Translations under genes and position numbers: made by a program | Shown: positions 1-8,562 of the stretch, piece by piece | Layout of the letters: every line of letters starts with the position of its first letter | How positions within the stretch are numbered: position 1 is the first letter of the stretch | NCBI GenBank assembly: GCA_964447405.1 | Contig: CAYUSP010000003.1 | Coordinates: 248,001-312,000, forward strand | Direction: 5' to 3' | Source: JALNZF01 sp964447405 | GTDB taxonomy: Bacteria; Nitrospirota; UBA9217 | Length of the DNA stretch: 64,000 nt | Notes under the pieces: model-generated | The model's input: the letters and a program-made list of their open reading frames with translations, nothing else | Databases searched by the model: none | What the model was told of the DNA's origin: nothing

Positions 1-2
1 CC

Positions 3-401
3 GTAGAAAAACGGAACGGTACGGCTGTGTATGTTGGAGTCCGATATGACATCGATTCCACACGCACGAAGATCGGCATGGAATATAATCAGGGTTCGAA
101 GAACTGGATCGGGATGACGCCTGCATCGGACGACATCTTGACCGGCAAACTGGGGACCCGCGGCAATGTGTATGAGGTCTATATTATCCAGGAGCTCCGG
201 AACAAACCCGTCTCAAAAAACGGGAAAGCCTTTTTTAAACTCGGATACCAGTCTTACAAGTTCGACTACACCGGCAGCAACAATTGGGTCGGGGCTCCGA
301 AAAAGATATCCGATCTTGCGGCAAGCCCGGCATATGCCCAGATGCTTGCGCCGATCGAAAAAGCGACTGATATTTACCTCACCTTTGAGGTGCGGTTCTA
401 A
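3..401 (+). CDS. C-terminal part of a DUF3373-like outer-membrane protein (5' end outside window)
   Basis: The frame is open from the first bases of the window and ends at TAA 399-401, so only about 132 C-terminal residues are present. They alternate polar and hydrophobic residues as in beta strands (for example KIGMEYNQGSKNWIG and KLGYQSYKFDYTG) and end in YLTFEVRF, a terminal aromatic residue as expected of an outer-membrane barrel. The ending resembles DUF3373 proteins, which are often found with multiheme cytochromes. A GTG at 27 is only an internal codon. The pentaheme cytochrome follows 164 bp downstream on the same strand, which suggests a porin-cytochrome unit. The family call is by recollection; the partial status is certain. 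Confidence 0.7.
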   Translation, partial: VEKRNGTAVYVGVRYDIDSTRTKIGMEYNQGSKNWIGMTPASDDILTGKLGTRGNVYEVYIIQELRNKPVSKNGKAFFKLGYQSYKFDYTGSNNWVGAPKKISDLAASPAYAQMLAPIEKATDIYLTFEVRF

Positions 402-565
402 ACACCATTTTCGTACGAGACGGTTTGCTCTTTAACGATTGGCAGTACCTGTTCGCGCACGCGGCTTTAACGTCATTGTCTGCATCAAAACAATCGAAAG
501 CAATGCGCGTTCACAATCAATTTACTGCTATTTACTTGTTTCGCTCAATCTGGAAGGAGGTGCGC

Positions 566-1882
566 ATGAAGATAATCAGAAACATGGTACTATTCTCATG
601 TTTTATCCTGCCTGCTGCATTCATCGAGCAAGTGACTGCTGGAGCAGGGGAGATGACAAAGGCGACGTCCATCGACGAACTGGCAAAGATGTACGATTCA
701 ACGGGATGCAAGCAGTGCCACGAAGGTGTGTACAACGAATGGGAGCAGTCGATCCACGCACGGTCCATCTACGGAACCGGACGGACGGCAGCGACTATCA
801 AGACCACCGTGGCGGTCGGCCTCATGAACTGGCAGTACTCGGGCGTCAAGAAGCCCGAGGATGTAACCGTCAAGCACCTTATGATCTGCACGAAATGCCA
901 CCTGCCGCAGCTCGCTGATGCGACCGACGATGTGGCAAAAGAGATCGTGAAGTACGCGTACGTGATCGCGGACCCCAATGCTGCTGATGATGCCCGCGAC
1001 AAGGCCGTGAACAAGCTTTCCAAGATCAGCATCAACTGCCTCATCTGCCACCAGCGCAATGCCATAACCCACAAATGGGTGGACGGCTTCCCGGAAAAGG
1101 ACACGGTGTACGGGTCCAAGGAGGGCGCTCATGCCGATGCCGGACATCCCAAGATGAGGAAAAGCCCGATCATGGACGAGTCCATCCTGTGCGGGCAATG
1201 TCATGGCCTGGGGCCGAACTTCGAGCTTGAGAATCCTTCCCAGTGCGGCACGCTCTATGGAAGCTATCTCTGGGCATATCGCGCTGAAGGCGGACAGGAG
1301 AGCTGCCAGGAATGCCACATGAAAAAGAGCAAGCTCGGACACAACATGCAGAGCTACCGCGATCCGGGCATGGCCAAGACCGCGGTTGATTTCAAGGTCG
1401 AGACACTCGGCTATCAATGGCGCGACGGATCAAAGATGGTCCCCCAGGCACTGGTCAAGGTCGAGATGATCAACCGGTCCGGCCACTCCATCCCGGATGG
1501 CTGACCAACCCCCAACCGGCTGGTCCTGGAAGTGACCGCGAAAGATAGTACTGGTAAAGAGTTGTTCAAGCAGTCAAGAGTGTACATGCCTATTCCCCAG
1601 CAGCTCGGCCGCGGCGACAAGATGGGCCGCGGACCCTATGAAAAGAGCGGCATCATCCGCGACAACGGTCTGCCGCCCAACCGCCCTGTGCATGAAAATT
1701 TCGAGATCCCCTTCCCTGCCGAGATCGTCAAAAAGGACGGCAAGGACATCACCACGATCAAGGACTACGATATGACCGTTGATGTGGAGCTTATGTACCT
1801 GCCCTTTGGCACGGTTGAGAGCGGCAAGTTCTCGTGGCAGAAAGTGACGAGAAAAATATCGATCGAAAAGGGCGGCGTATAG
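566..1882 (+). CDS. Pentaheme c-type cytochrome, probable selenoprotein (ExtKL-like), read through an in-frame UGA
   Basis: This is a periplasmic electron-transfer protein of about 438 residues if the UGA at 1502-1504 is read. The start is ATG 566, behind GGAGG at 556-560, and a signal peptide follows (MKIIRNMVLFSCFILPA). Five CxxCH heme motifs lie at residues 48, 108, 158, 209 and 247. The frame reaches UGA at codon 313 in the context GHSIPDG-UGA-PTPNRLVLEV and continues in the same frame for 125 more residues to TAG 1880-1882. Related cytochromes have a GHxIPDG motif followed by Cys, as I recall, so the UGA falls where Sec would replace Cys. From memory, the Geobacter ExtK/ExtL proteins were split at such a codon. 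Alternatives are a nonsense mutation or a sequencing error. Both halves look intact, which favours readthrough. The rhodanese downstream fits the same ext-type context. Confidence 0.8.
1502..1504 (+). other. In-frame UGA, candidate selenocysteine codon (Sec313)
   Basis: The TGA is in frame 2 between codons GGC and CCA. Translation continues without another stop for 125 codons, and the downstream part keeps a typical, conserved-looking composition. One base change (TGC to TGA) separates it from Cys. Confidence 0.65.
1512..1529 (+). promoter_or_regulatory. Candidate bacterial SECIS-like hairpin after the UGA
   Basis: The sequence can fold as CCA/UGG (1512-1514 with 1527-1529) and ACC/GGU (1515-1517 with 1522-1524). 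The apical loop is GGCU and a CC bulge sits on the 3' side. An apical loop beginning with G and a short, bulged stem just 3' of the UGA resembles the E. coli fdhF element. The loop begins only 13 nt after the UGA, closer than in fdhF (18 nt), and the stem is short, so this is a weak candidate found by eye. Confidence 0.35.
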
Positions 1883-1915
1883 CCCCTTATAGAAAAATCA
1901 TTCTTTTGCTGCACA

Positions 1916-1957
1916 ATGCCGGCGAGCCCTCCCTCCCCTCTCGTCGGCATTTTTTTT
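1916..1957 (+). terminator. Rho-independent terminator of the cytochrome transcript
   Basis: An 11-bp stem (1916-1926 ATGCCGGCGAG with 1940-1950 CTCGTCGGCAT, one G-U pair) encloses a 13-nt pyrimidine-rich loop and is followed by eight T residues. It lies 34 bp after the stop at 1882. This also argues that the cytochrome ends at 1882 and not at the UGA. Confidence 0.88.
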
Positions 1958-2345
1958 GAACATACTCATTAAGAGTCTCTCTATAATTACGGTAGGTTTC
2001 GGTCAATCGTGTCCGAAGGGACAAAAATGTCGAACCCGTAAATATCGTTAGATCAACAGGTTAACGCCGCCTATCCCTTTTAACTTCGACAAAATTAATC
2101 ATTGCAGTTCAGCACTCATTCCCCTATTCACAACAATCATGCAGACAATCAATTACTTACGGTTTTGGCACGCATATTGAAATAGTATAAGCAGAATATG
2201 AACAATGGGCGCTGCCCTCCCCCTAAAATTCCTTCTACCCCGAAGGTTACCCCTGACAGCGTTCATTGTTCATGTTTTAAAGAATCCATCCCCACCCTCC
2301 ACTCGCCTAGAGGCGCCTACTTTTGGTGAAAAGGAGTGTGAAACT
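1958..2345. other. Intergenic region, no gene seen
   Basis: The stretch is AT-rich in its first half and contains no convincing open frame. A TGGCAC-N5-TTGAA sequence at 2166-2181 resembles a sigma-54 promoter, but the -12 GC dinucleotide is GA, so I do not call it. A promoter for the rhodanese-efflux genes presumably lies here. Confidence 0.5.
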
Positions 2346-2357
2346 AAGGAGGCAATT

Positions 2358-2693
2358 ATGTTTTTCAACAATTACCAGTGCAAGAACATCGGTCCTGAAG
2401 AGCTGGAACAGAAGAAACAGGCAGGCGAGGATTTTCTTCTCCTTGATGTAAGAACGCCGCAGGAATACGCTTCTGGAGCGATCCAGGGTTCACAGCTTAT
2501 TCCGCTCCAGGAGCTCGGGAACAGAATGGACGAGCTGCCGAAGAAGAAGGAAATCGTCGTGTACTGCAGGGTCGGCAACAGAAGCGCGCATGCCTGCTCC
2601 TATCTCTCACGCATGGGATACAACGTAAAAAATCTGGAAGGCGGGATCATGGTATGGAACATGTTCGAAAATGCATCAATGAGCAGAGCGTAA
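2358..2693 (+). CDS. Single-domain rhodanese-like sulfurtransferase
   Basis: This is a 111-residue cytoplasmic protein with one rhodanese domain. It shows LLDVRTPQEYASG (CH2A-like), the active-site loop VVYCRVGNRS with the catalytic Cys, and the closing LEGGIMVWN motif. The start is ATG 2358 behind a strong AAGGAGG at 2346-2352; an upstream in-frame extension to 2205 lacks any signal. There is no signal peptide. The protein probably carries persulfide sulfur. It is followed, with a 40-bp overlap, by a TolC-like gene, and the same set ends in a DUF2892 protein. Rhodanese and DUF2892 domains are fused in YgaP. In Geobacter ext clusters a rhodanese accompanies the cytochromes, so it could serve either neighbour. 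Confidence 0.9.
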   Translation: MFFNNYQCKNIGPEELEQKKQAGEDFLLLDVRTPQEYASGAIQGSQLIPLQELGNRMDELPKKKEIVVYCRVGNRSAHACSYLSRMGYNVKNLEGGIMVWNMFENASMSRA

Positions 2694-4048
2694 CCGTGGG
2701 AACACGGGACTGCAGGGCAACTATCTTTCTGGCCTTGCTCGTATTGCTTGTCGCTCTTACCTTGAGCGTTGCGGTCTATAGTTACGCAGCGGAGCCGCTG
2801 ACCCTCGAACAGGCGATCGAGACCGCTCTCCGGAACAACCCCGGCCTTAAGGCAGCTGACGCTCAGGTCGAGGCTGCGGATGCAGGAGTACTGCGTTCTG
2901 CATCCGGGTTCCTTCCCCGTGTCACCCTGACCGAGACATGGAGCAGGACCGACAGTCCACTCATGGCGCTTGGAACCAAGCTGAACCAGGAGATCATAAC
3001 GCCCGCAGATTTCAACCCAACAGTCATGAATGACCCGGCAGCGATCTCGAACTACAATACGCGTCTAGCAGTCATGCAGCCGGTCTGGAACGGGGGCAAG
3101 GAATACATCGGAAGGTCACAGGCAAAACTCGCAAAAGAAGCCTCAATAAATGACCGCGAGCGGTCCCGGCAGGAGACTGTTTACAATGTGGTGAAGTCCT
3201 ACTACAGCGTCCTGCTCGCCAGAGAATACCACCGCGTCGCCATCCAATCGCTCGAAACGAGCGAAGCCAACGTGAAGCTGGCCGACGCACGATACAGGGC
3301 AGGCGCGGTGCTGCAATCCGACCTCCTGCGCGCCAAAGTCCAGCTTGCCGAGGTCAGGGAGATGGAAACACGGTCGCGGAACGGAGTACAGTTGGCCGCC
3401 GCGGCCCTCAATTTTGCCATGGGCATCCCGCAGGCCACGGAGCAGGAATACACGGATACACTGTCCCTCCAGAGCTGGGAAGCTGAAATGAACTCGATGT
3501 TGAAAGAAGCCGCTGCAAAGCGGCCTGACCTGCAGTCCATGGAATTGAACCGCCTGAACTCGGACAAATCGGTGACCATGGCGCGAACGGATTACTTGCC
3601 CAGCCTGAACCTCATGGGCCAGATGGATTGGAACAGCACGAAGATCGCTGGTGATGATGCAAAGAGCTGGGCAGTGATGGCCGTGCTGCAGTGGAACCTT
3701 TTTGACGGGCTGGTGACCCGGTCCAAAGTCAAGGAAGCACTCGCGACCAGCAGCAGAATGAGATCGCTCGAGGAGCAGACCCGGTCGGCAATCCAGCTTC
3801 AGGTAAGGCAGGCTTACTATTCCATGTCAGCATCATTGGACCGAATTTCTGCTACAGCATCATCGGTCCGGGAGGCTGAAGAAGGCCTCAGGATTGTTCA
3901 GAAGCGATATGAGACCGGGATGACGACCTTCGTTGATGTGCTCGGTGCGGAAAGCGCGCTCATCCGGGCGCGGACAAACGCGCTCCAGGCATTGTACGAT
4001 AATAATGTCGCTCTTGCCGAGCTAAAGCTGGCAGTGGGGACATTGTAA
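2654..4048 (+). CDS. TolC-family outer-membrane efflux protein
   Basis: The 464-residue protein is the outer-membrane channel of a tripartite RND pump. After a hydrophobic export signal (FLALLVLLVALTLSVAVYSYA) it shows the TolC pattern LTLEQAIETALRNNPGL and two similar helical halves. A second repeat-like segment (RPDLQSMELNRL) opens the C-terminal half, and the protein ends with FVDVLGAESALIRAR and LAELKLAVGTL. The ATG at 2654 overlaps the rhodanese by 40 bp and has no good ribosome-binding site. GTG 2696, just after the rhodanese stop, is an alternative giving a shorter n-region. The adaptor and pump genes follow in order. Confidence 0.92.
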   Translation: MEHVRKCINEQSVTVGTRDCRATIFLALLVLLVALTLSVAVYSYAAEPLTLEQAIETALRNNPGLKAADAQVEAADAGVLRSASGFLPRVTLTETWSRTDSPLMALGTKLNQEIITPADFNPTVMNDPAAISNYNTRLAVMQPVWNGGKEYIGRSQAKLAKEASINDRERSRQETVYNVVKSYYSVLLAREYHRVAIQSLETSEANVKLADARYRAGAVLQSDLLRAKVQLAEVREMETRSRNGVQLAAAALNFAMGIPQATEQEYTDTLSLQSWEAEMNSMLKEAAAKRPDLQSMELNRLNSDKSVTMARTDYLPSLNLMGQMDWNSTKIAGDDAKSWAVMAVLQWNLFDGLVTRSKVKEALATSSRMRSLEEQTRSAIQLQVRQAYYSMSASLDRISATASSVREAEEGLRIVQKRYETGMTTFVDVLGAESALIRARTNALQALYDNNVALAELKLAVGTL

Positions 4049-4110
4049 GCAATTCAATGTTCAGAGTTCATAATCCTGATAATAAAATAGGGAAAGGAAT
4101 ACCTCTTACC

Positions 4111-5178
4111 ATGAAAAACATAACGAAGAAACAATGGATCTACAGTATATCGATCGTCGCGGCATTGGCTGTTCTCGGAAGCTCCTATGCTGTATTTGGT
4201 AAATCAGAAAGCCATGGGGCCGCGCCGGCAAAGGAAGCTTCCATAAATGTGACGACCGTGACTGTGGAACCTGGAATCGTTGAATCCTTTATTTCCGCGG
4301 CAGGTTCCCTCAATTCCCGGAACACATCGGTACTTGCCAGCAAGATCATGGGCAGAATAACGGAGCTTACGGTGCAGGAGGGAGATCGGGTAACAAACGG
4401 ACAGCTGCTTATGAAGATCGAGAGCGGCGAGATCAGCGCACAGGTATACCAGGCTCAGGCAGCGTACAACAATGCCAAGCTTCAACATGATCGAATCACG
4501 GGCCTCTTCAATGATAAAGCCGCGACGCAGATGGAAATGGACCAAGCCATTCTGGGCATTGAATCGGCAAGGGCAGGTCTAAACGCGGCGAAAGCCATGG
4601 AAAGTTACACGATCATCAGTGCACCTATCGCCGGGCAGATCATTGAGAAGCGGATCAATCTCGGGGAAATGACCCTCCCGGGCCAGCCCATCCTGAAGAT
4701 CGAGGATAATCGCAATCTCAGGCTTGAGGTAACGGTGAAGGAACAGGACCTTGCCTTTATCCGGCCGAACATGAATGTGAACGTCCAGATCGATGCCCTT
4801 CCCAACAAGGCGATCATGGGCCAGGTTGAGCAGGTGGTACCCGCATCGGATGTCAGGACCCACTCCTTCATCGTGAAGATCGCTGTTCCATTTGATAAGA
4901 ACCTTATCACGGGCATGTATGGCAAAGCCCTTTTCAGCACAGGTACACGCAAGGCGATAATGGTCCCCAAAAGCGCGATCATGGAGATGTCGGGGCTTTC
5001 CGGAGTGTATATCGTGAATAACGAGGGAAACGCGGTTTTCCAGATGGTACAGCCCGGCGACACCCATGGCGACAGCATCGAAGCAGTAACCGGGCTCAAG
5101 GCCGGCGATAAGCTCGTCACGAACAGGCAGACAGCAAGCATTGACGGGAAGAAGGTCGTTGTGGCGCAAAAACAATAA
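4111..5178 (+). CDS. RND efflux periplasmic adaptor (membrane fusion protein)
   Basis: This 355-residue protein bridges the inner-membrane pump and the TolC-like channel. The start is ATG 4111 with GGAAAGGA upstream at 4091-4098. An N-terminal anchor or signal helix (IYSISIVAALAVLGSSYAVF) precedes the first lipoyl half (GRITELTVQEGDRVTNGQLL). Next come a helical hairpin (AQVYQAQAAYNNAKLQHDRI), the second lipoyl half (YTIISAPIAGQIIEKRINLG) and a beta-barrel domain. The C-terminal region contains GLKAGDKLVTN, typical of HlyD/AcrA-type adaptors. The substrate cannot be inferred. Confidence 0.93.
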   Translation: MKNITKKQWIYSISIVAALAVLGSSYAVFGKSESHGAAPAKEASINVTTVTVEPGIVESFISAAGSLNSRNTSVLASKIMGRITELTVQEGDRVTNGQLLMKIESGEISAQVYQAQAAYNNAKLQHDRITGLFNDKAATQMEMDQAILGIESARAGLNAAKAMESYTIISAPIAGQIIEKRINLGEMTLPGQPILKIEDNRNLRLEVTVKEQDLAFIRPNMNVNVQIDALPNKAIMGQVEQVVPASDVRTHSFIVKIAVPFDKNLITGMYGKALFSTGTRKAIMVPKSAIMEMSGLSGVYIVNNEGNAVFQMVQPGDTHGDSIEAVTGLKAGDKLVTNRQTASIDGKKVVVAQKQ

Positions 5179-5182
5179 CTTA

Positions 5183-5297
5183 ATAACCACGGATAAACAC
5201 GGTTAAACACCGATAAAACAGTAACGCAGTTTATTACGCGCCTTTGATTTATTCCTGTTTTCATCCGTGTGTTCTGCAAAGCAGAACCCGTGGTTCA
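5183..5297. repeat. Intergenic palindromic repeat element, copy 1
   Basis: The left arm AACCACGGATAAACACGGTT (5185-5204) is the approximate inverse of the right arm TCATCCGTGT...CCGTGGTT (ending 5295). The right arm is interrupted by a small perfect hairpin, GTTCTGC-AAA-GCAGAAC. The same arms bound a second element at 31686-31808. It lies between the adaptor and pump genes, inside the apparent operon. Confidence 0.75.
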
Positions 5298-5312
5298 TAC
5301 TAGGATGTCATC

Positions 5313-8300
5313 ATGAAACTCAATATCAGCGGCAAGATCACCCAGTACTTCATCAACTCCCAGCTCACCGTGCTCCTCATGGCGGCAACCGCCGTGCTCG
5401 GCCTTTTCGCACTGGTTTTCACCCCACGCGAAGAAAATCCCCAGATCGTAGTGCCTGCAGCGAATGTCATGGTCATGCTGCCTGGAGCGAGCGCACAGGA
5501 AGTCGAGGAGCTGATCTCGAAAAAGCTCGAAGCCAAACTCTGGGAAATCCCCGGGGTCGAGGACGTCTACTCCATGTCCATGAATTCCCTGGCTGTCGTA
5601 ACGGTCAAGTTCCACGTAGGCCAGGACAAAGAGCGATCCATCGTGAAGCTCTATGACAAGATCATGTCCAACATGGACCTTACCCCTCCCGGCGCATCAC
5701 AGCCATTGGTGAAGCCGATCGACGTTGATGATGTACCCATCGTGGCCATCACCATCTCAGGAGCCCCGGGGACCGGATTCGACGACGCCAAGCTCAAGAT
5801 CGTGGCAGACCATGTGCTGGACGAACTCCGCAAGATCCCGGGAGTGGGCAATACTGCCGTGATCGGCGGAAGAAGCCGCCAGGTACGCATAACGCTTGAC
5901 CCTCAGCGCATTGCCGGGCATGGATTGTCGCCGCTCCAGATCATGCAGTCGCTGAACATCTCGAACGCAAACCTGGCCGCAGGCGATCTAGAGCAGGGCA
6001 GTAAAAAGCTCGCCGTTGAGGCAGGTGGATTTTTCTCCAGCGCGGCCGAAGTCAGGAATGCAGTGGTCGGTGTTGCAAACAACAAGCCGATCTACCTCGG
6101 TGATGTTGCAGATGTCACTGACGGCGTCGAGGAGACCGTACGGCTCACCCGTATGGCTGTCGTATCCGGCCATGCAGACCATGGCGACCCGCAGAGCGCG
6201 GTCCAGGCTGCAGGCGAACTGCCGGCAGTAACCATTGCCCTGGCAAAGCGGCAGAAGCTGAACGCGGTCCAGATATCGAACGAGATCCTTGCAAAGCTCG
6301 ATGAGTTAAAAAAGACGCAGATCCCTTCCGGCATCAATGTAACCATAACCCGGAATGACGGGAAAGCGGCCAATGATGCGGTAAACGAGCTTGTGTTCCA
6401 TCTCGTGGTCTCGATCATAGTGGTCATCATTCTTCTCTTCGTGACCCTCGGGTGGCGCGAAGCTGCCATCGTGGCTCTGGCTATCCCCTTGACGCTATTC
6501 ATCACGCTCGCCATCGGAATGGTCGCGGGCCAGACCATCAATCGGATCACGCTCTTTGCCCTGATCCTGTCCCTGGGCCTTCTGGTGGACGATGCGATCG
6601 TGGTCGTGGAGAACATCCACCGGCACTATAAGCTGCAGCAGCACTCGCGGCTTCAGGGCGCCATCATGGCCGTGAACGAGATCGGCATGCCGACTATTCT
6701 CGCGACCCTCACCGTTGTCCTGGCTTTCATACCCATGGCCTTTGTCACGGGCATGATGGGGCCCTATATGATGCCCATCCCCTTCAATGTTCCCGTGGCA
6801 ATGATAACCTCGCTCCTCGTCGCCTTTGTCGTAACCCCCTGGGCAAGTTACCGGCTGATGAAGACGGAGCAGCATGGCGCGGCACAACCGCTGGAAGAGA
6901 CACGGATCTATCGCATCTACCGGTCCGTACTGGCGCCACTCCTGGAGAGCCCGTTAAAGCGAAAGTTTTTTCTCGGTGTGATTGCCCTGGTTTTTCTGGT
7001 TACCATGAGTTTCCCGCTCTTTCAGTGGGTAAAGTTCCGCATGCTGCCCAAGGCGAACAAGAACACCTTCCTCGTTTCCATCGATATGGCACCCGGCACG
7101 GTGCTTGAAAACACGGACCGCGTGGCGCGAGCCGTGGGCGACTATGTCCGCCGCATCCCTGAAGTAAAGGATTACGAGACTTTTGTCGGCACCGGCTCCG
7201 TCATTGATTTCAACGGCCTGCTGCGCGGTGGAGCATTCAGGGAAGCGAGCCATTTCGCCGACATCCGGGTGAACCTGCATGACAAAGAGGAACGCAAGGC
7301 ATCGAGCGAGAAGATCGTCCTCAGGATCAGGCAGGATATCGCCAGGATCGCGCAGGAGCATGGCGCGAACATCAAACTCGTCGAGGACCCGCCCGGCCCG
7401 CCGGTCCGTGCAACCGTAGTGGCCGAGATCTACGGACCCGACCTGGCAACGCAGCGCGAGATCGCACGTGACGTCAGAGCTCTCTTCGCTAAAACAGACC
7501 AGGTGGTTGACATAGATGACAGCGTAAAGGAGAAGCAGGACAAGTATCAGTTCGTCGTGGACAAGGAAAAGGCGTCTCTTGCCGGTATATCCACGGAGCA
7601 GATCGTGCACACGCTCCGGATGTCGCTGGCAGGCATGGCAGTCTCAACGCTCCATGTACCCGGATCAAAGAACCCTGTTGCCATCACGCTCCGGCTGCCG
7701 AAGTCAGACCGTACCGGCCTAGCAGACATGGACAAGGTCTTTGTGACCGGGCCCCAGGGCAGCCAGGTCCCGCTCATGTCTCTGATAAAGGTCGTTCCTG
7801 CGGAAATGGACCGTCTGATCCATCACAAGAACCTGGAGCCGGTGACCTATGTATACGCGGAAATGGGAGACCGCAGCCAGGTCTATGCTGTTCTTGATAT
7901 GATGAAATACCACCGGAACCATCCTCTGCCTAAGGGGTACTCGATCAAGTGGGACGGTGAGATGAAACTGACGCTCGACGTGTTCCGCGACCTTGGCGCT
8001 GCCATGGGCGTGGCCCTGATCGCGATCTACCTGCTGCTGGTAGGGCGGTTCCGGTCCTTTACCATACCCGTGGTCATCATGGCATCCATCCCGCTTTCGA
8101 TGATCGGCATCATGCCGGGCTTTGCCATGACCAATGTATATTTCAGCGCAACCTCCATGATCGGCGTGATTGCTCTCGCGGGCATTGTGGTCCGGAACTC
8201 CATCGTGCTGCTGGAGTTCATCATCGACAAGAAGCAGGAAGGTGTGCCGCTCCAGCAGGCATTGATCGAAGCGGGAGCCATCCGCACCCGGCCTATTGTA

Positions 8301-8549
8301 TTGACCGCTGCCGCGGCAATCCTCGGCTCTGCCGTGATCGTGACTGATCCGGTCTGGTCAGGGCTGGCTCTCGCGCTCATATTCGGGATGCTGGCATCCA
8401 CGGCCCTGACCCTGGTCGTGATACCGGTCTTCTACTATATCGTGGAGAAGAAGAACTGGGAAACTGTGCGGGAAGCAGCAGACGAGACCCAACAAGCAGA
8501 ACCGGATTCCATCAAACTCCAGACTCAGGATTCACCAGCCCACATATAA
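5313..8549 (+). CDS. RND-family inner-membrane efflux transporter (AcrB/HAE type)
   Basis: At 1078 residues this is a full-length proton-driven RND pump. TM1 lies near residues 15-33. A large periplasmic porter domain follows, then TM2-TM6 beginning near 365 and a second periplasmic domain at about 570-870. TM8-TM12 complete the protein. TM4 carries the paired acidic residues of the proton relay (LGLLVDDAIVVVEN, around residue 425). The repeat of this motif near the C-terminus reads LAGIVVRNSIVLLEF, as in other RND pumps. The start ATG 5313 follows AGGATGTCATC. The porter sequence (ENPQIVVPAANVMVMLPGAS) is of the type that exports lipophilic compounds and not metals, but the substrate remains open. 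Confidence 0.95.
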   Translation: MKLNISGKITQYFINSQLTVLLMAATAVLGLFALVFTPREENPQIVVPAANVMVMLPGASAQEVEELISKKLEAKLWEIPGVEDVYSMSMNSLAVVTVKFHVGQDKERSIVKLYDKIMSNMDLTPPGASQPLVKPIDVDDVPIVAITISGAPGTGFDDAKLKIVADHVLDELRKIPGVGNTAVIGGRSRQVRITLDPQRIAGHGLSPLQIMQSLNISNANLAAGDLEQGSKKLAVEAGGFFSSAAEVRNAVVGVANNKPIYLGDVADVTDGVEETVRLTRMAVVSGHADHGDPQSAVQAAGELPAVTIALAKRQKLNAVQISNEILAKLDELKKTQIPSGINVTITRNDGKAANDAVNELVFHLVVSIIVVIILLFVTLGWREAAIVALAIPLTLFITLAIGMVAGQTINRITLFALILSLGLLVDDAIVVVENIHRHYKLQQHSRLQGAIMAVNEIGMPTILATLTVVLAFIPMAFVTGMMGPYMMPIPFNVPVAMITSLLVAFVVTPWASYRLMKTEQHGAAQPLEETRIYRIYRSVLAPLLESPLKRKFFLGVIALVFLVTMSFPLFQWVKFRMLPKANKNTFLVSIDMAPGTVLENTDRVARAVGDYVRRIPEVKDYETFVGTGSVIDFNGLLRGGAFREASHFADIRVNLHDKEERKASSEKIVLRIRQDIARIAQEHGANIKLVEDPPGPPVRATVVAEIYGPDLATQREIARDVRALFAKTDQVVDIDDSVKEKQDKYQFVVDKEKASLAGISTEQIVHTLRMSLAGMAVSTLHVPGSKNPVAITLRLPKSDRTGLADMDKVFVTGPQGSQVPLMSLIKVVPAEMDRLIHHKNLEPVTYVYAEMGDRSQVYAVLDMMKYHRNHPLPKGYSIKWDGEMKLTLDVFRDLGAAMGVALIAIYLLLVGRFRSFTIPVVIMASIPLSMIGIMPGFAMTNVYFSATSMIGVIALAGIVVRNSIVLLEFIIDKKQEGVPLQQALIEAGAIRTRPIVLTAAAAILGSAVIVTDPVWSGLALALIFGMLASTALTLVVIPVFYYIVEKKNWETVREAADETQQAEPDSIKLQTQDSPAHI

Positions 8550-8562
8550 TGGAGGAGTCACC

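Noticed and set aside
566..1504. Treating the cytochrome as two genes or a plain pseudogene split at the UGA
   Set aside because: The downstream part is in the same frame, has no ribosome-binding site or start before GTG 1532, and ends before a strong terminator. Readthrough or a single-base error explains it better.
2166..2181. Sigma-54 promoter TGGCAC-N5-TTGAA
   Set aside because: The invariant GC at -12 is GA, and no enhancer-binding-protein gene lies nearby.
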